This document shows, one piece after another, positions 5,661-12,232 of a DNA stretch of 12,232 nt (within the stretch, counting starts at the first letter, position 1; each line of letters starts with the position of its first letter). The stretch comes from Ardenticatenales bacterium (GTDB lineage Bacteria > Chloroflexota > Anaerolineae > Promineifilales > UBA4811), in assembly GCA_030667645.1 (NCBI GenBank), contig DAOUVM010000028.1, positions 1-12,232 of the forward strand, read 5' to 3'. Under the pieces are notes generated by a model, which had not been told where the DNA came from, did not search any database, and saw nothing but the letters and a program-made list of their open reading frames with translations. Both the position numbers and the translations under genes were made by a program.

Positions 5661-7931
5661 ATGCGCAGATTCATCCTCAGCCTGTTGATAGTTGTCCTGT
5701 GTTCCCCGCTGGTCGCCACGGTGGTTCATGCTGACGGCATGCTTCTTCCAGAGGCGCTCAGCCCTGACTATGTGGAGGTGCGCTATCATCGGGTCACCGT
5801 GCTCATTGAGGACGGCCACGCGGTGACCAGAGTGGAGCAAGAGTTCCACAATCCCAATCTCTTTCCCATCAACGGCCGCTACCTATTCCCGGTGCCGCCG
5901 GATGCCATCCTATCCGGTTTTCAGGCGACGGTGGACGGCGTGGCGCAGGTGGTGACACGGCAGGACCGCTCGCAGACCAACGCGACCCTGTACGAGACGG
6001 TAGTGACACGGCGCGATCCATCGCTGCTGCAATACGCGGATTGGGAGAGCCTGGCGCTGGATCTCAACCTGCCGGCAGGCGGGTCGCGGCGGATGACGCT
6101 AGAGTACGAAGAGGTGCTGGCTCCGGCGGGGGGATTGTACCGCTACCGTTATGTTCTGAGCACCGAGCGCTATTCGGCGCAACCGCTGGAAGAGGTGTCG
6201 GTGACGGTAGGGATTCGCTCCTCATCGGGTCTGTCTACCCTCTACTCTTCATCCCACCCCGTTGCGATCGAACGGGAGGGGAGCGGCAGCGCCCACGTGA
6301 GCTGGGAGGCGAGGGATTTCCTACCCACCGAGGATTTTGAGCTGTTCTTTGCCCCGGCCGAGGGCGGCTTTGGGGGCGGCCTGCTGACCGGCGAGCGGAG
6401 CGAGCGGGATCATTTTCTCTTTCTGTTTGCGCCGGCAGCCGAGCCGCTCCGGGGCGGCGCCCTGCCCAAGGATATCGTCTTTGTGATCGACCGCTCGGGC
6501 AGCATGAGCGGGGAAAAGATCGAACAAGCGCGCGGGGCGCTCCAGTTTATCCTGGGTCAACTCAACCCGGAGGATCGCTTTTCCATTGTGGGTTTTGACG
6601 ATCGGCTAGAGGTTCTGGCCTGGGGGCTCCAGCCGGTGACGGAGCAGAGCTTGGCGGATGCCCGTCTATTCGTTGATAGGTTGACGGCCGATGGCAACAC
6701 CGATCTTGAGAGCGCCCTACAGGCCAGTTTGGAGATCCTGGCGGGGCGGGCCGCGGAGAGCAATGCCTCGCGCATGGTGGTCTTTCTGACCGATGGGTTG
6801 CCCACGGCCGGTGTTACTGATGCCGGGCTGATCGCACAATCGGTCGGCGGATCCAACGCCTCCCAAGGCGCCCGATTGCACGTCTTTGGGGTGGGGTATG
6901 ACGTCAACACGCACCTGCTGGACCAGTTGGCGGCCGAGAATGGCGGCACGGTGACGTATGTCCAGCCGGGCGAGAACCTGGAGGCGGTTCTGACCGGATT
7001 CTACCAGCGGATCGCCCGCCCGGTGCTGACAGAGGTCGAGATCGAGTTCGAAGGGATGGAAGTGAGCGATCTCTACCCTCCAGCGCTGCCTGACATGTTC
7101 GAGGGTTCGAGTTTGCTGGTGGCGGGCCGCTACCAGGGCGCCGGTGACTCGGCAGTCGTGCGAGTGCGCGGGCGGGCGGGTACCGAGGAGCGGGAGTACG
7201 TCTATCGGGTTGAGTTGGGCACGGTCGGTTCACATGATTTCGTGCCGCGTTTGTGGGCAACCCGTCGAGTGGGTGAGCTACTCGACCGAGTGCGCGTCGA
7301 GGGGGAGAACGAGGCACTGGTGACAGAGATCCGCGAGCTGGGCCTGGCATACGGCCTGGTGACGCCCTATACTACCTTTGTCATTCAAGCTCAGACCAGT
7401 GGAGCGGCGTCGGCCGCGAACATGGCGCTATATGCAGATCAGGCAGGGTTGAACGCAGCCTGGGGGCAAACCACGGTGCAGGCCCGGGTTCAGAATCAGC
7501 ACTACCAGCAGGCTGACCAGGCCAACCTGGCCGGTGGGGCGAATGTGGTCAACAGTGGCCAGAAGAGCTTTGCCCAACTGACGAGTCAGAATGTGGACCT
7601 CTCTCTGCTGCAGGACGTAGAGGGCGATGTTCTCAACTCCCCGTTGACCGACGAGTGGATTGACAGGAATATTGAGGTGGACCGCATCATCGAATTCGGC
7701 TCGGATGCCTATTTCGAGCTGGCACAGGACCCGGCTGTCCGGCCTTTGCTACAGAGCGCTGCCAACCTGGTTTTTGCCCACGATGGGGAGGTGATAGCGG
7801 TCCGTGATTCGGCCGAGGGAGGCGGCGATTCTGACGGGACGAGCCGCTCGCTGACTGATTGGGTGCGGGAGCTGTGCTATCTGGTGGTGCGCTCTCTCTG
7901 GTCGTGGGCTCAAGAGGCGCTCGGGGGGTAG
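5661..7931 (+). CDS. Secreted VIT and von Willebrand factor A domain protein
   Basis: A 756-residue exported protein of the VIT-VWA (inter-alpha-trypsin inhibitor heavy-chain-like) family. The ATG at 5661 is preferred: GGAG (5649-5652) lies 8 nt upstream and the signal peptide then begins with MRR, runs through a hydrophobic core and ends at VVHA-DG (about residue 24). An in-frame ATG at 5637 is possible. The VIT domain occupies about 33-165, with EFHNPNLFPINGRYLFPVP typical of it. The VWA domain (about 270-450) has a complete metal-binding MIDAS site: D277, S279 and S281 in DRSGS, T347 in GNTD and D378 in LTDG. The family motif LGLAYGLVTPYTTFV is at 560-574. The tail (about 580-756) has a Gln/Asn-rich linker and a final hydrophobic/aromatic helix (731-750) that may touch the membrane. 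The role is probably adhesion or protein-protein contact at the cell surface; the partner is unknown. The upstream array suggests control by the neighbouring two-component system. Confidence 0.88.
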   Translation: MRRFILSLLIVVLCSPLVATVVHADGMLLPEALSPDYVEVRYHRVTVLIEDGHAVTRVEQEFHNPNLFPINGRYLFPVPPDAILSGFQATVDGVAQVVTRQDRSQTNATLYETVVTRRDPSLLQYADWESLALDLNLPAGGSRRMTLEYEEVLAPAGGLYRYRYVLSTERYSAQPLEEVSVTVGIRSSSGLSTLYSSSHPVAIEREGSGSAHVSWEARDFLPTEDFELFFAPAEGGFGGGLLTGERSERDHFLFLFAPAAEPLRGGALPKDIVFVIDRSGSMSGEKIEQARGALQFILGQLNPEDRFSIVGFDDRLEVLAWGLQPVTEQSLADARLFVDRLTADGNTDLESALQASLEILAGRAAESNASRMVVFLTDGLPTAGVTDAGLIAQSVGGSNASQGARLHVFGVGYDVNTHLLDQLAAENGGTVTYVQPGENLEAVLTGFYQRIARPVLTEVEIEFEGMEVSDLYPPALPDMFEGSSLLVAGRYQGAGDSAVVRVRGRAGTEEREYVYRVELGTVGSHDFVPRLWATRRVGELLDRVRVEGENEALVTEIRELGLAYGLVTPYTTFVIQAQTSGAASAANMALYADQAGLNAAWGQTTVQARVQNQHYQQADQANLAGGANVVNSGQKSFAQLTSQNVDLSLLQDVEGDVLNSPLTDEWIDRNIEVDRIIEFGSDAYFELAQDPAVRPLLQSAANLVFAHDGEVIAVRDSAEGGGDSDGTSRSLTDWVRELCYLVVRSLWSWAQEALGG

Positions 7932-7938
7932 GAGTGGC

Positions 7939-7968
7939 GAGAGGAGAGAGGGGAGGGAAAGGAAAGGA
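7939..7968 (+). other. 30-base pure purine tract
   Basis: Every base from 7939 to 7968 is A or G on the plus strand, with many GAGG/GGGA/GGAAA words, starting 7 bp after the VIT-VWA stop codon. It is non-coding. The rest of 7932-8067 holds nothing that I can identify. Confidence 0.6.
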
Positions 7969-8067
7969 CTGGGTGATCCAGCGACAGGTTCGAGAGTCTG
8001 CCAGCACATGATCAGGACAATCGCAGGGGATCGGTGGCATCCAGTCCTGTGGCAGGCAGTGCGTTCC

Positions 8068-8096
8068 TTGCCCCTTGGCCGGGCGGATGATAGAAT
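8068..8096 (+). promoter_or_regulatory. Sigma-70-type promoter of the esterase gene
   Basis: TTGCCC (8068-8073) and TAGAAT (8091-8096) are 17 bp apart, and TGA directly before the -10 makes it an extended -10. Transcription would start near 8103, about 87 nt before the ATG at 8190. Confidence 0.65.
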
Positions 8097-8189
8097 GCAA
8101 TCAAAGCGGCGACGGTGGCGCCGCGCGCGGGTTTGGCGGTGGTTGCGGCCGCAGAGGCCGATCTTGAGCAGTGGAGCAAAGAGGCGCCG

Positions 8190-8831
8190 ATGCCAGAACA
8201 GACCATTCTTCTATTGCACGGTTTTGCCTCTTCTGGCGATTCCAGCAAGGGGCAATTCATCGGCCGGGAGTTGAGCCGGTACCCAAAGGTGCGGTTTCAT
8301 GCCTTTGACTTTAACCCAAGCCCCAGAGATTTCGAGTACGTGACTGTGACCGGAATGATCAACCGACTTCGACAGTACTGGCTGGATCACGATCTGGACG
8401 GCGCAAGCATCATTGGCAGTTCGATGGGCGCCCTGGTTGGCCTGAACTATGCCCATCGATTCGGCCGCGTGTCAAAGATGCTGCTGCTGGCGCCCGCTCT
8501 GGCCTATGGGGAGTTGGTCGGCGAGCCAGAGCGCCAGCATTGGGAGCGCGCGGGGGCGATGCCCGTATTTCACTATGCGTTTGAGCGTGAGGTTCCGGTC
8601 AACTATGCCCTTCACCGCGATGGAAAGGGCTATTGCGAGCCGGTTCCGCCTCCAGCCCCGGTGGTGATCGTCCACGGCCGGCGCGACGACGTGATACCGG
8701 TGGAAAAGAGCCAGGACTATGCGGCTCGCTATCCTGACCAAGTCCGGTTGCTGAAGGTGGACTCTGACCACCGGCTCAGCGATCAACTGCCGCTGATTTG
8801 GGAGCAGGTAGAGTCCTTTCTGCTGGTTTGA
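8190..8831 (+). CDS. YqiA-like alpha/beta hydrolase (serine esterase)
   Basis: A 213-residue cytoplasmic alpha/beta hydrolase resembling the small YqiA/UPF0227 esterases. The ATG at 8190 is chosen because AAGAGG (8179-8184) lies 5 nt upstream and the first beta strand starts immediately (MPEQTILLLHGF). A GTG at 8115 would add 25 unconserved residues and lies close to the predicted transcription start. The oxyanion-hole motif HGF is at 10-12. The nucleophile elbow is GSSMG (76-80) with catalytic Ser78. The likely acid is Asp166 in HGRRDDVIP and the likely catalytic base is His194 in SDHRL, so the triad is complete. The lid region between about 105 and 150 is short. The natural substrate cannot be told from sequence; small acyl esters are the usual test substrates for this group. 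It has its own promoter and is not obviously in an operon with its neighbours. Confidence 0.85.
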   Translation: MPEQTILLLHGFASSGDSSKGQFIGRELSRYPKVRFHAFDFNPSPRDFEYVTVTGMINRLRQYWLDHDLDGASIIGSSMGALVGLNYAHRFGRVSKMLLLAPALAYGELVGEPERQHWERAGAMPVFHYAFEREVPVNYALHRDGKGYCEPVPPPAPVVIVHGRRDDVIPVEKSQDYAARYPDQVRLLKVDSDHRLSDQLPLIWEQVESFLLV

Positions 8832-8945
8832 TTCGGGCTGCTGGTTGATGACCGGATTGGCTATTCCTGCGCCATCTTGGATGCTGGAGGAGCGGCCGGC
8901 AACATGGGTTGCTCTGAGGCGATCGTGTCGATGCCTGGGGAACGA

Positions 8946-8974
8946 TTGCCGGCCGTTCTCATTTGCGATACAAT
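8946..8974 (+). promoter_or_regulatory. Sigma-70-type promoter of the dodecin gene
   Basis: TTGCCG (8946-8951) and TACAAT (8969-8974) are separated by 17 bp. The predicted start near 8981 leaves an unusually long leader of about 124 nt before the ATG at 9105. I see no clear conserved RNA structure in it. Confidence 0.6.
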
Positions 8975-9104
8975 GTAGAAGGCGAGCGGGGGTGCGGTAG
9001 GGGAGCGGACGGGGCACAATCGAATCCGCCGCGTTGTGACGGCGCTCTCTGGCCACCGCGTGTGTGGGGTGTTGGGATGTATCGGGAACGAAAGGAGAGG
9101 AACA

Positions 9105-9320
9105 ATGGCAGAGAGTGTCTACAAGGTGATCGAGTTGATTGGGACCAGTAGCGAGTCGTGGGAAAAGGCTGCATCGGCCGCGGTCGCCAGGGCTGCAGCG
9201 TCGGTGCGCGATCTACGTATCGCCGAGGTCGTTGAGTTGGACATGCAGATTGAGGATGGGGACGTGGTCAGCTATCGCGCCAAGATCAAGGTCTCTTTCA
9301 AGTTCGAGGAAGACGACTAG
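9105..9320 (+). CDS. Dodecin family flavin-binding protein
   Basis: A 71-residue protein, the typical length of dodecins, which assemble into hollow dodecamers that bind flavins (riboflavin, FMN or related) in the cytoplasm and buffer free flavin. AGGAG (9093-9097) lies 7 nt before the ATG; the frame is open further upstream but without a better start. The family pattern is complete: an N-terminal strand VYKVIELIGTS, a helix starting SWEKAASAAVARAA, then the strand segment VRDLRIAEVVELD, and the C-terminal hairpin with DGDVVSYRAKIKVSFKFE. The acidic tail EEDD is ordinary. It is monocistronic by position, between its own promoter and a pair of palindromes. A Trp in the SSESW helix start could be relevant to flavin stacking, but I cannot assign it without a structure alignment. 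Confidence 0.9.
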   Translation: MAESVYKVIELIGTSSESWEKAASAAVARAAASVRDLRIAEVVELDMQIEDGDVVSYRAKIKVSFKFEEDD

Positions 9321-9345
9321 AGCGGTATCTCGGCCGAGGGCGTGG

Positions 9346-9394
9346 GTCGGAGTGGCACTCCGTCGCGCGCGTCGGGTCGGAATTCCATTCCGAC
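9346..9394. repeat. Pair of REP-like palindromes downstream of dodecin
   Basis: Two related palindromes lie in tandem 30 bp apart. The first has CGGAGTG/CACTCCG arms (9348-9362, one central base) and the second GTCGGAAT/ATTCCGAC (9376-9394, 3-nt loop). Both are preceded by GG and share the outer GTCGGA...TCCG frame, while the inner bases differ in a compensated way, which argues for conservation of the fold. They may act as a terminator for the dodecin transcript or be members of a dispersed extragenic palindrome family. Confidence 0.6.
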
Positions 9395-9444
9395 TTGCGG
9401 GTTGAGCCACCCTGGCGGCAGGGCGATGGGTGACCTTCTGGCTA

Positions 9445-9473
9445 TGGACAGACGATGAGAAATGGGTTATATT
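9445..9473 (+). promoter_or_regulatory. Sigma-70-type promoter of the Flp-type pilin gene
   Basis: TGGACA (9445-9450) and TATATT (9468-9473) are separated by 17 bp. Transcription would start near 9480, about 32 nt before the ATG at 9512. Confidence 0.6.
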
Positions 9474-9511
9474 ATCTCCATTGATCGATTATCGTCCAAA
9501 TGGAGTTCATT

Positions 9512-9661
9512 ATGTTATTCCATCTGCCGCCTGGCCGGGGGCAGGGACTGCTAGAGTATGCACTGATACTCGTGTTGGTGGCAGTCATCGTGCTAGTCGT
9601 TCTTGTTCTCCTGGGCCCGGCCGTAGGCAACATGTTCAGCAGCGTGGTGGCTATGTTCTAA
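9512..9661 (+). CDS. Flp/Fap-type prepilin (49 residues)
   Basis: A very small gene encoding a type IVb (Flp) pilin subunit. The mature pilin would be cleaved by a TadV-like prepilin peptidase, inserted in the membrane and assembled by a Tad machine into thin adhesive fibres. The ATG at 9512 has GGAG (9502-9505) 6 nt upstream; an in-frame ATG at 9500 overlaps that site and is less likely. The leader ends at Gly10, and the expected cleavage G10/Q11 puts Glu15 at +5 and Tyr16 at +6, the invariant E-Y of Flp pilins (GQGLLEYALILV). A single hydrophobic helix follows (about 17-37), then the family's GPAVGNMFSSV motif and a stop. The length and motif order fit Chloroflexota and other Flp pilins well. 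No tad genes are in the window, so the assembly system must be elsewhere. It is transcribed towards the serpin operon. Confidence 0.85.
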   Translation: MLFHLPPGRGQGLLEYALILVLVAVIVLVVLVLLGPAVGNMFSSVVAMF

Positions 9662-9903
9662 GGTGCAGCGCAAGTTGCACTCCTGGGGCACACGGCGGTA
9701 ACGTCTGCGTCTGAATCTGTCAGAACGAGTGTGATTGGCTGGGTTCTGGCGCCGGATGGAGCCGCACGGGTTACGGTCGGCTCAGTTGCGATCCAACCAT
9801 GGGGGGTGGCTGCGGGTGGTCGCGGGCCATGGCGCTATCTGTGGGAGGAAGCGCACGGCGACAGCACAATCCGCGGACGACGGTTTGGTGTTGAGAGCGC
9901 CGG
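9662..9903 (+). other. Gene-free spacer between pilin and serpin; holds an uncertain open stretch
   Basis: No convincing gene lies here. The frame of the pilin continues open after its stop for about 80 codons to a TAG at 9905-9907. The possible start GTG at 9729 gives a peptide beginning VIGWVLAPDGAARVTV, loosely reminiscent of a beta-sandwich (Ig-like) strand pair. I see no ribosome-binding site and cannot assign a family, so this is either a decayed fragment or chance. A weak hairpin (GTGCA 9663-9667 with TGCAC 9676-9680) directly follows the pilin stop. Confidence 0.25.
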
Positions 9904-11184
9904 CTAGGCAGGATCGAGCACGCGCCCGAGGAAGAGGATCGCGCCGGTGCTGTTGTCGCGGATCAGGAATAGGAAGGGGTGATCCAGCATCATCTGCACG
10001 GATTCATCCACTATGGCCGTGAGCCTCATTATCACTGCGGTTGCCGCGGCCGCTTCGGTGCCCTCTTCGTCAACCGCCACGTATGCCTTGTGCACGACCT
10101 CGCTGATGAACAGGTCGCGATTGCCTGTCATACCGGCAAAGTCGGCATCGACAAAGGCAGCCGGCATTCCCAGTTGAATCAGCGTCTCCGACAGATTGAA
10201 CTCGGATTCGAAGGTGAACTTGGGCAGCATTAGGTTCACCTGTTGGGGGGAGAGCTCGCCGGTGACGGCGGCGACCAGTTCGGCCGAAAGCGATTGCTCC
10301 AGTTCCTCAAAACGGCCGATCTCCGGCAGGATCAAGAGCATGGTCAAGCTAGAGTCGCGGTACGGCAACTCGACCGCCTGGTACCCGTCCCCCTGGCCAT
10401 ATCTCAGGTTCTCTGCCTGGGACATCATCGGCACGGTGACCGTGCTGCTGTCCAGCAGGGTAAAGGGTGCGTCGTGGGTGTTGTTCTCCTCGAACGGCAG
10501 CACCCATTTCCCGTTGAAATAGATGGCATTGGTCAAGACCAACCGCACCAGCGAATCGAGCGTACCCGGGGGAATGAGGTCCTGGATCTTCTTCTCGGTC
10601 TCGTCGCTCACCCAGTCATTGATCGTTTGGCGTGCGGCCTCGGTCGCATTGATATAGTCCACCGTGCGAAGCCCGGCGCCATAGTTCTCTGCCAGGGTGT
10701 CGAGAAAGGGGGGAAGGAACTCGTACCCATCTTGACCCCAGATGGCGTTGGCGATGTTCAACCGGAACGCGTCCTCGTTCTCCGGGTCCGAGTATCCGGC
10801 AAGTGTCGCGTCCAGGGAGTTGAACGCGGAATGGAGCTGTTCCTGGGGCAGTGTGTAATGCAGGGTAGTAGCCATCTGCTTTTCGGTCTCCCCGCGCGCT
10901 CCGGCGTAGGTCATGGCCAGGGCGAGTGAGATGCTGTGCGGTGAGTAGAATAGATTCCCGGCCGCATCTTGGCGCAGCGCCTGGTACAGGTCAAAGGCGA
11001 ATGCGCTGTTTCCGGCAACCAGTTCGGCAGTTTCGGCGCCGGTGGCGTCGGATGCTAGACGCGGCTTGTCCGATTGCAGCACGGCGCCCTTGGCCGGGCT
11101 TGCGCACCCAGACGCCACGCTGACCAGCATGAGGGCCAATGCAAGGCGGATCATCAGTTCTTTGGATCGTTTCATCTGTTTCAT
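9904..11184 (-). CDS. Serpin (serine/cysteine protease inhibitor), predicted lipoprotein
   Basis: A 426-residue serpin anchored outside the cytoplasmic membrane. GGAGG (11195-11191) lies 6 nt before the ATG at 11184, which overlaps the stop of the upstream lipoprotein gene (ATGA), so the two are translationally coupled. The signal peptide has a basic start, a hydrophobic core (12-23) and lipobox ASGC with Cys27. The serpin fold spans about 57-426: NLFYSPHSISLALAMTYAGARG (77-98) and LTNAIYFNGKW (217-227) are family hallmarks, and MMLDHPFLFLI (398-408) fits the serpin signature. The hinge of the reactive loop is EEGTEAAAAT (373-382), with small residues P12-P9 and Thr at P8 as in inhibitory serpins. 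Counting from the hinge puts P1 at about Thr389 (Leu388 P2), suggesting elastase/subtilisin-like rather than trypsin-like targets. The loop seems about 3 residues longer than in antitrypsin, so P1 is approximate. Confidence 0.93.
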   Translation of the reverse strand: MKQMKRSKELMIRLALALMLVSVASGCASPAKGAVLQSDKPRLASDATGAETAELVAGNSAFAFDLYQALRQDAAGNLFYSPHSISLALAMTYAGARGETEKQMATTLHYTLPQEQLHSAFNSLDATLAGYSDPENEDAFRLNIANAIWGQDGYEFLPPFLDTLAENYGAGLRTVDYINATEAARQTINDWVSDETEKKIQDLIPPGTLDSLVRLVLTNAIYFNGKWVLPFEENNTHDAPFTLLDSSTVTVPMMSQAENLRYGQGDGYQAVELPYRDSSLTMLLILPEIGRFEELEQSLSAELVAAVTGELSPQQVNLMLPKFTFESEFNLSETLIQLGMPAAFVDADFAGMTGNRDLFISEVVHKAYVAVDEEGTEAAAATAVIMRLTAIVDESVQMMLDHPFLFLIRDNSTGAILFLGRVLDPA

Positions 11185-12017
11185 GACAGACCTCCGGTAG
11201 GGTGAGATAATGATTGGGCTGCAGGGCCACTCCGTACTTGCGCGACATCGGACAGGTCGTCCCCCTGGGGGATATGGGATGACTCCCGAATGCTGCCGGC
11301 CGCGTCCACCTCGCCCTCCCACTCGAACCCGGTGACCTCGCTGGCCACCGTCCCTCGATAGACGGTGCGTTCCGGCGGCAGGATCGCATAGGATAAGGAA
11401 ATGACCCACTCCCCAGCCGTGAACCGGAAATCGGCCGAGCCGATCCATCCTTCGGGCGTGATGTATTCGTCCCTCCAGGTCAGGCCCGGTTCGGGGGCCT
11501 CATCGCCATGGCGCTCCACGAGGTATGCCAGGGCGGCATCGCGGGCAGCCAGGACCCTTTCAGATGCCGTCACGGGAACGCGGGGCGGCTTGATCGTCAC
11601 CTGACCCGCCGCGTTCACCTCCCCTTCCCACCGGAACCCGGCTGCGTCGTTAATCACCAGGGTGTGATAGGTGCAACCATCGGGGAAGAGCATCATGCAG
11701 GCGACGGTGATTGTCCAGTCCTCGGCTGAGTACTGGATCACTAGGGACCCCTGCCCTTCGGGCGTGACGTCCGCAGTGATCCAGGCCAGGGTCTCTCGGG
11801 GCGCCTCTTCACCGTACTGCGCGCTTGTGCTGGCCAGAGCAGCATCGCGGGCGTTCACGAACTCTATGTCGATGACCGCGTCCGGCGTGACGTTGATGTT
11901 GACGTCGTCGACGACCACCACCGGTGAGGTGGTGGTATCCGAGGTCGGTGTGCAAGCGGCCGTGATCAGCAGGGCGAGCGTGCAGCCCAGGATGGCTGCA
12001 GCGCCTGATGTTCTCAT
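11181..12017 (-). CDS. Lipoprotein with a duplicated ~87-residue domain, unknown function
   Basis: A 278-residue exported lipoprotein. The signal peptide ends in TAAC with Cys22. After a Thr/Val-rich linker come two copies of one domain, at about 56-142 and 158-244. Shared positions include ARDAAL, an acidic EAP, W, TPEG, W(T/V)I, a central Y/V strand pair and GF[RE]WEGEV[ND]AAG. The domain alternates short helices and strands and recalls PepSY-like modules, but I cannot name it. The first copy alone has Cys107 and Cys115, which could form a disulfide. The C-terminal tail (245-278) is polar and disordered-looking. The ribosome-binding site is weak (GCGGAA). Its TGA overlaps the serpin ATG by 4 bp, and the serpin's GGAGG lies within this gene's last codons, so both proteins are probably made together at the envelope. 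Confidence 0.8.
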   Translation of the reverse strand: MRTSGAAAILGCTLALLITAACTPTSDTTTSPVVVVDDVNINVTPDAVIDIEFVNARDAALASTSAQYGEEAPRETLAWITADVTPEGQGSLVIQYSAEDWTITVACMMLFPDGCTYHTLVINDAAGFRWEGEVNAAGQVTIKPPRVPVTASERVLAARDAALAYLVERHGDEAPEPGLTWRDEYITPEGWIGSADFRFTAGEWVISLSYAILPPERTVYRGTVASEVTGFEWEGEVDAAGSIRESSHIPQGDDLSDVAQVRSGPAAQSLSHPTGGLS

Positions 12018-12232
12018 CGGTTCCGCTTGTACTTTTTCATGATCACTACAGTTAGACGATCAAGAGATGCGAAAGGTTCCGCCAATTCTCTGGCATCCCT
12101 TCAGGTGCTGGCACTTTAGGAATAACTCTCCATTATCGATGGTGATTCACGGGTAGAACGGTCACAAAACCGCCAGGTTGTTCTTGAAAAAAAGTACGGG
12201 CGTCTCAATACGGCCGGGCAGGGGTCGGTTCG
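12018..12232. other. Gene-free end of the window, probable promoter region of the lipoprotein-serpin operon
   Basis: No supported gene lies here. The operon's promoter should be read leftwards from this stretch, but I find no minus-strand -35/-10 pair of good quality (TTGATC at 12063-12058 has no partner). GTACTTTTTCA (12029-12039) and TTGAAAAAAAGTAC (12185-12197 region) form an imperfect inverted repeat about 150 bp apart. Confidence 0.4.

Noticed and set aside
10126..10132. CTGTCAT inside the serpin gene as another Pho-box half-site.
   Set aside because: No related heptamer lies 11 bp on either side, and it is within coding sequence.
11185..11448. N-terminal extension of the serpin frame up to 11448.
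   Set aside because: It overlaps the upstream lipoprotein gene, lacks protein character, and the ATG at 11184 with GGAGG starts a proper lipoprotein signal peptide.
12039..12119. 26-codon frame starting at the ATG at 12039 on the plus strand.
   Set aside because: It has no ribosome-binding site and no recognisable motif, and it lies in the expected promoter region of the minus-strand operon.

Overview
The window reads as a chromosomal segment of a high-GC bacterium, most likely a member of the Chloroflexota (Anaerolineae/Caldilineae-like). This is inferred from the style of the proteins: Ala/Thr/Pro-rich lipoproteins with reiterated T-[VI]-D-A-A segments, a very short Flp-type pilin, a lipoprotein serpin and a dodecin. 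No rRNA or marker gene is present, so the placement is tentative. I see no mobile element, CRISPR array, tRNA or rRNA.

Layout. Bases 1-1079 hold the 3' part of a PAS histidine kinase gene that starts before the window. Next come a small two-helix membrane protein (1248-1568), preceded by a textbook sigma-54-type promoter sequence, and an acidic Ala-rich lipoprotein (1725-2879). After a 362-bp gene-free stretch lies a two-component pair: a PhoB/PhoP-type response regulator (3242-3928) and its membrane histidine kinase (3933-5459), 4 bp apart. Downstream are a secreted VIT-VWA protein (5661-7931), a YqiA-like serine esterase (8190-8831), a dodecin (9105-9320) and a 49-residue Flp/Fap-type pilin (9512-9661), each with its own promoter-like sequence. 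On the minus strand a two-gene operon runs towards them: a lipoprotein with a duplicated domain (12017-11181) whose stop codon overlaps the start codon of a lipoprotein serpin (11184-9904) in an ATGA junction.

How the parts may work together. The main regulatory signal is a pair of Pho-box-like arrays, heptamers related to CTGTCAT repeated every 11 bp. One lies upstream of the response regulator (3057-3096). The other lies upstream of the VIT-VWA gene (5493-5532), ending exactly 10 bp before a TATAGT -10 box, which is the arrangement of PhoB-activated promoters. The simplest reading is that the regulator controls its own operon and the adjacent VIT-VWA gene. Much of the rest of the window encodes envelope or exported products (two lipoproteins, serpin, pilin, VIT-VWA protein, sensor kinase), so the region looks like a cell-surface and signalling neighbourhood rather than a metabolic operon.
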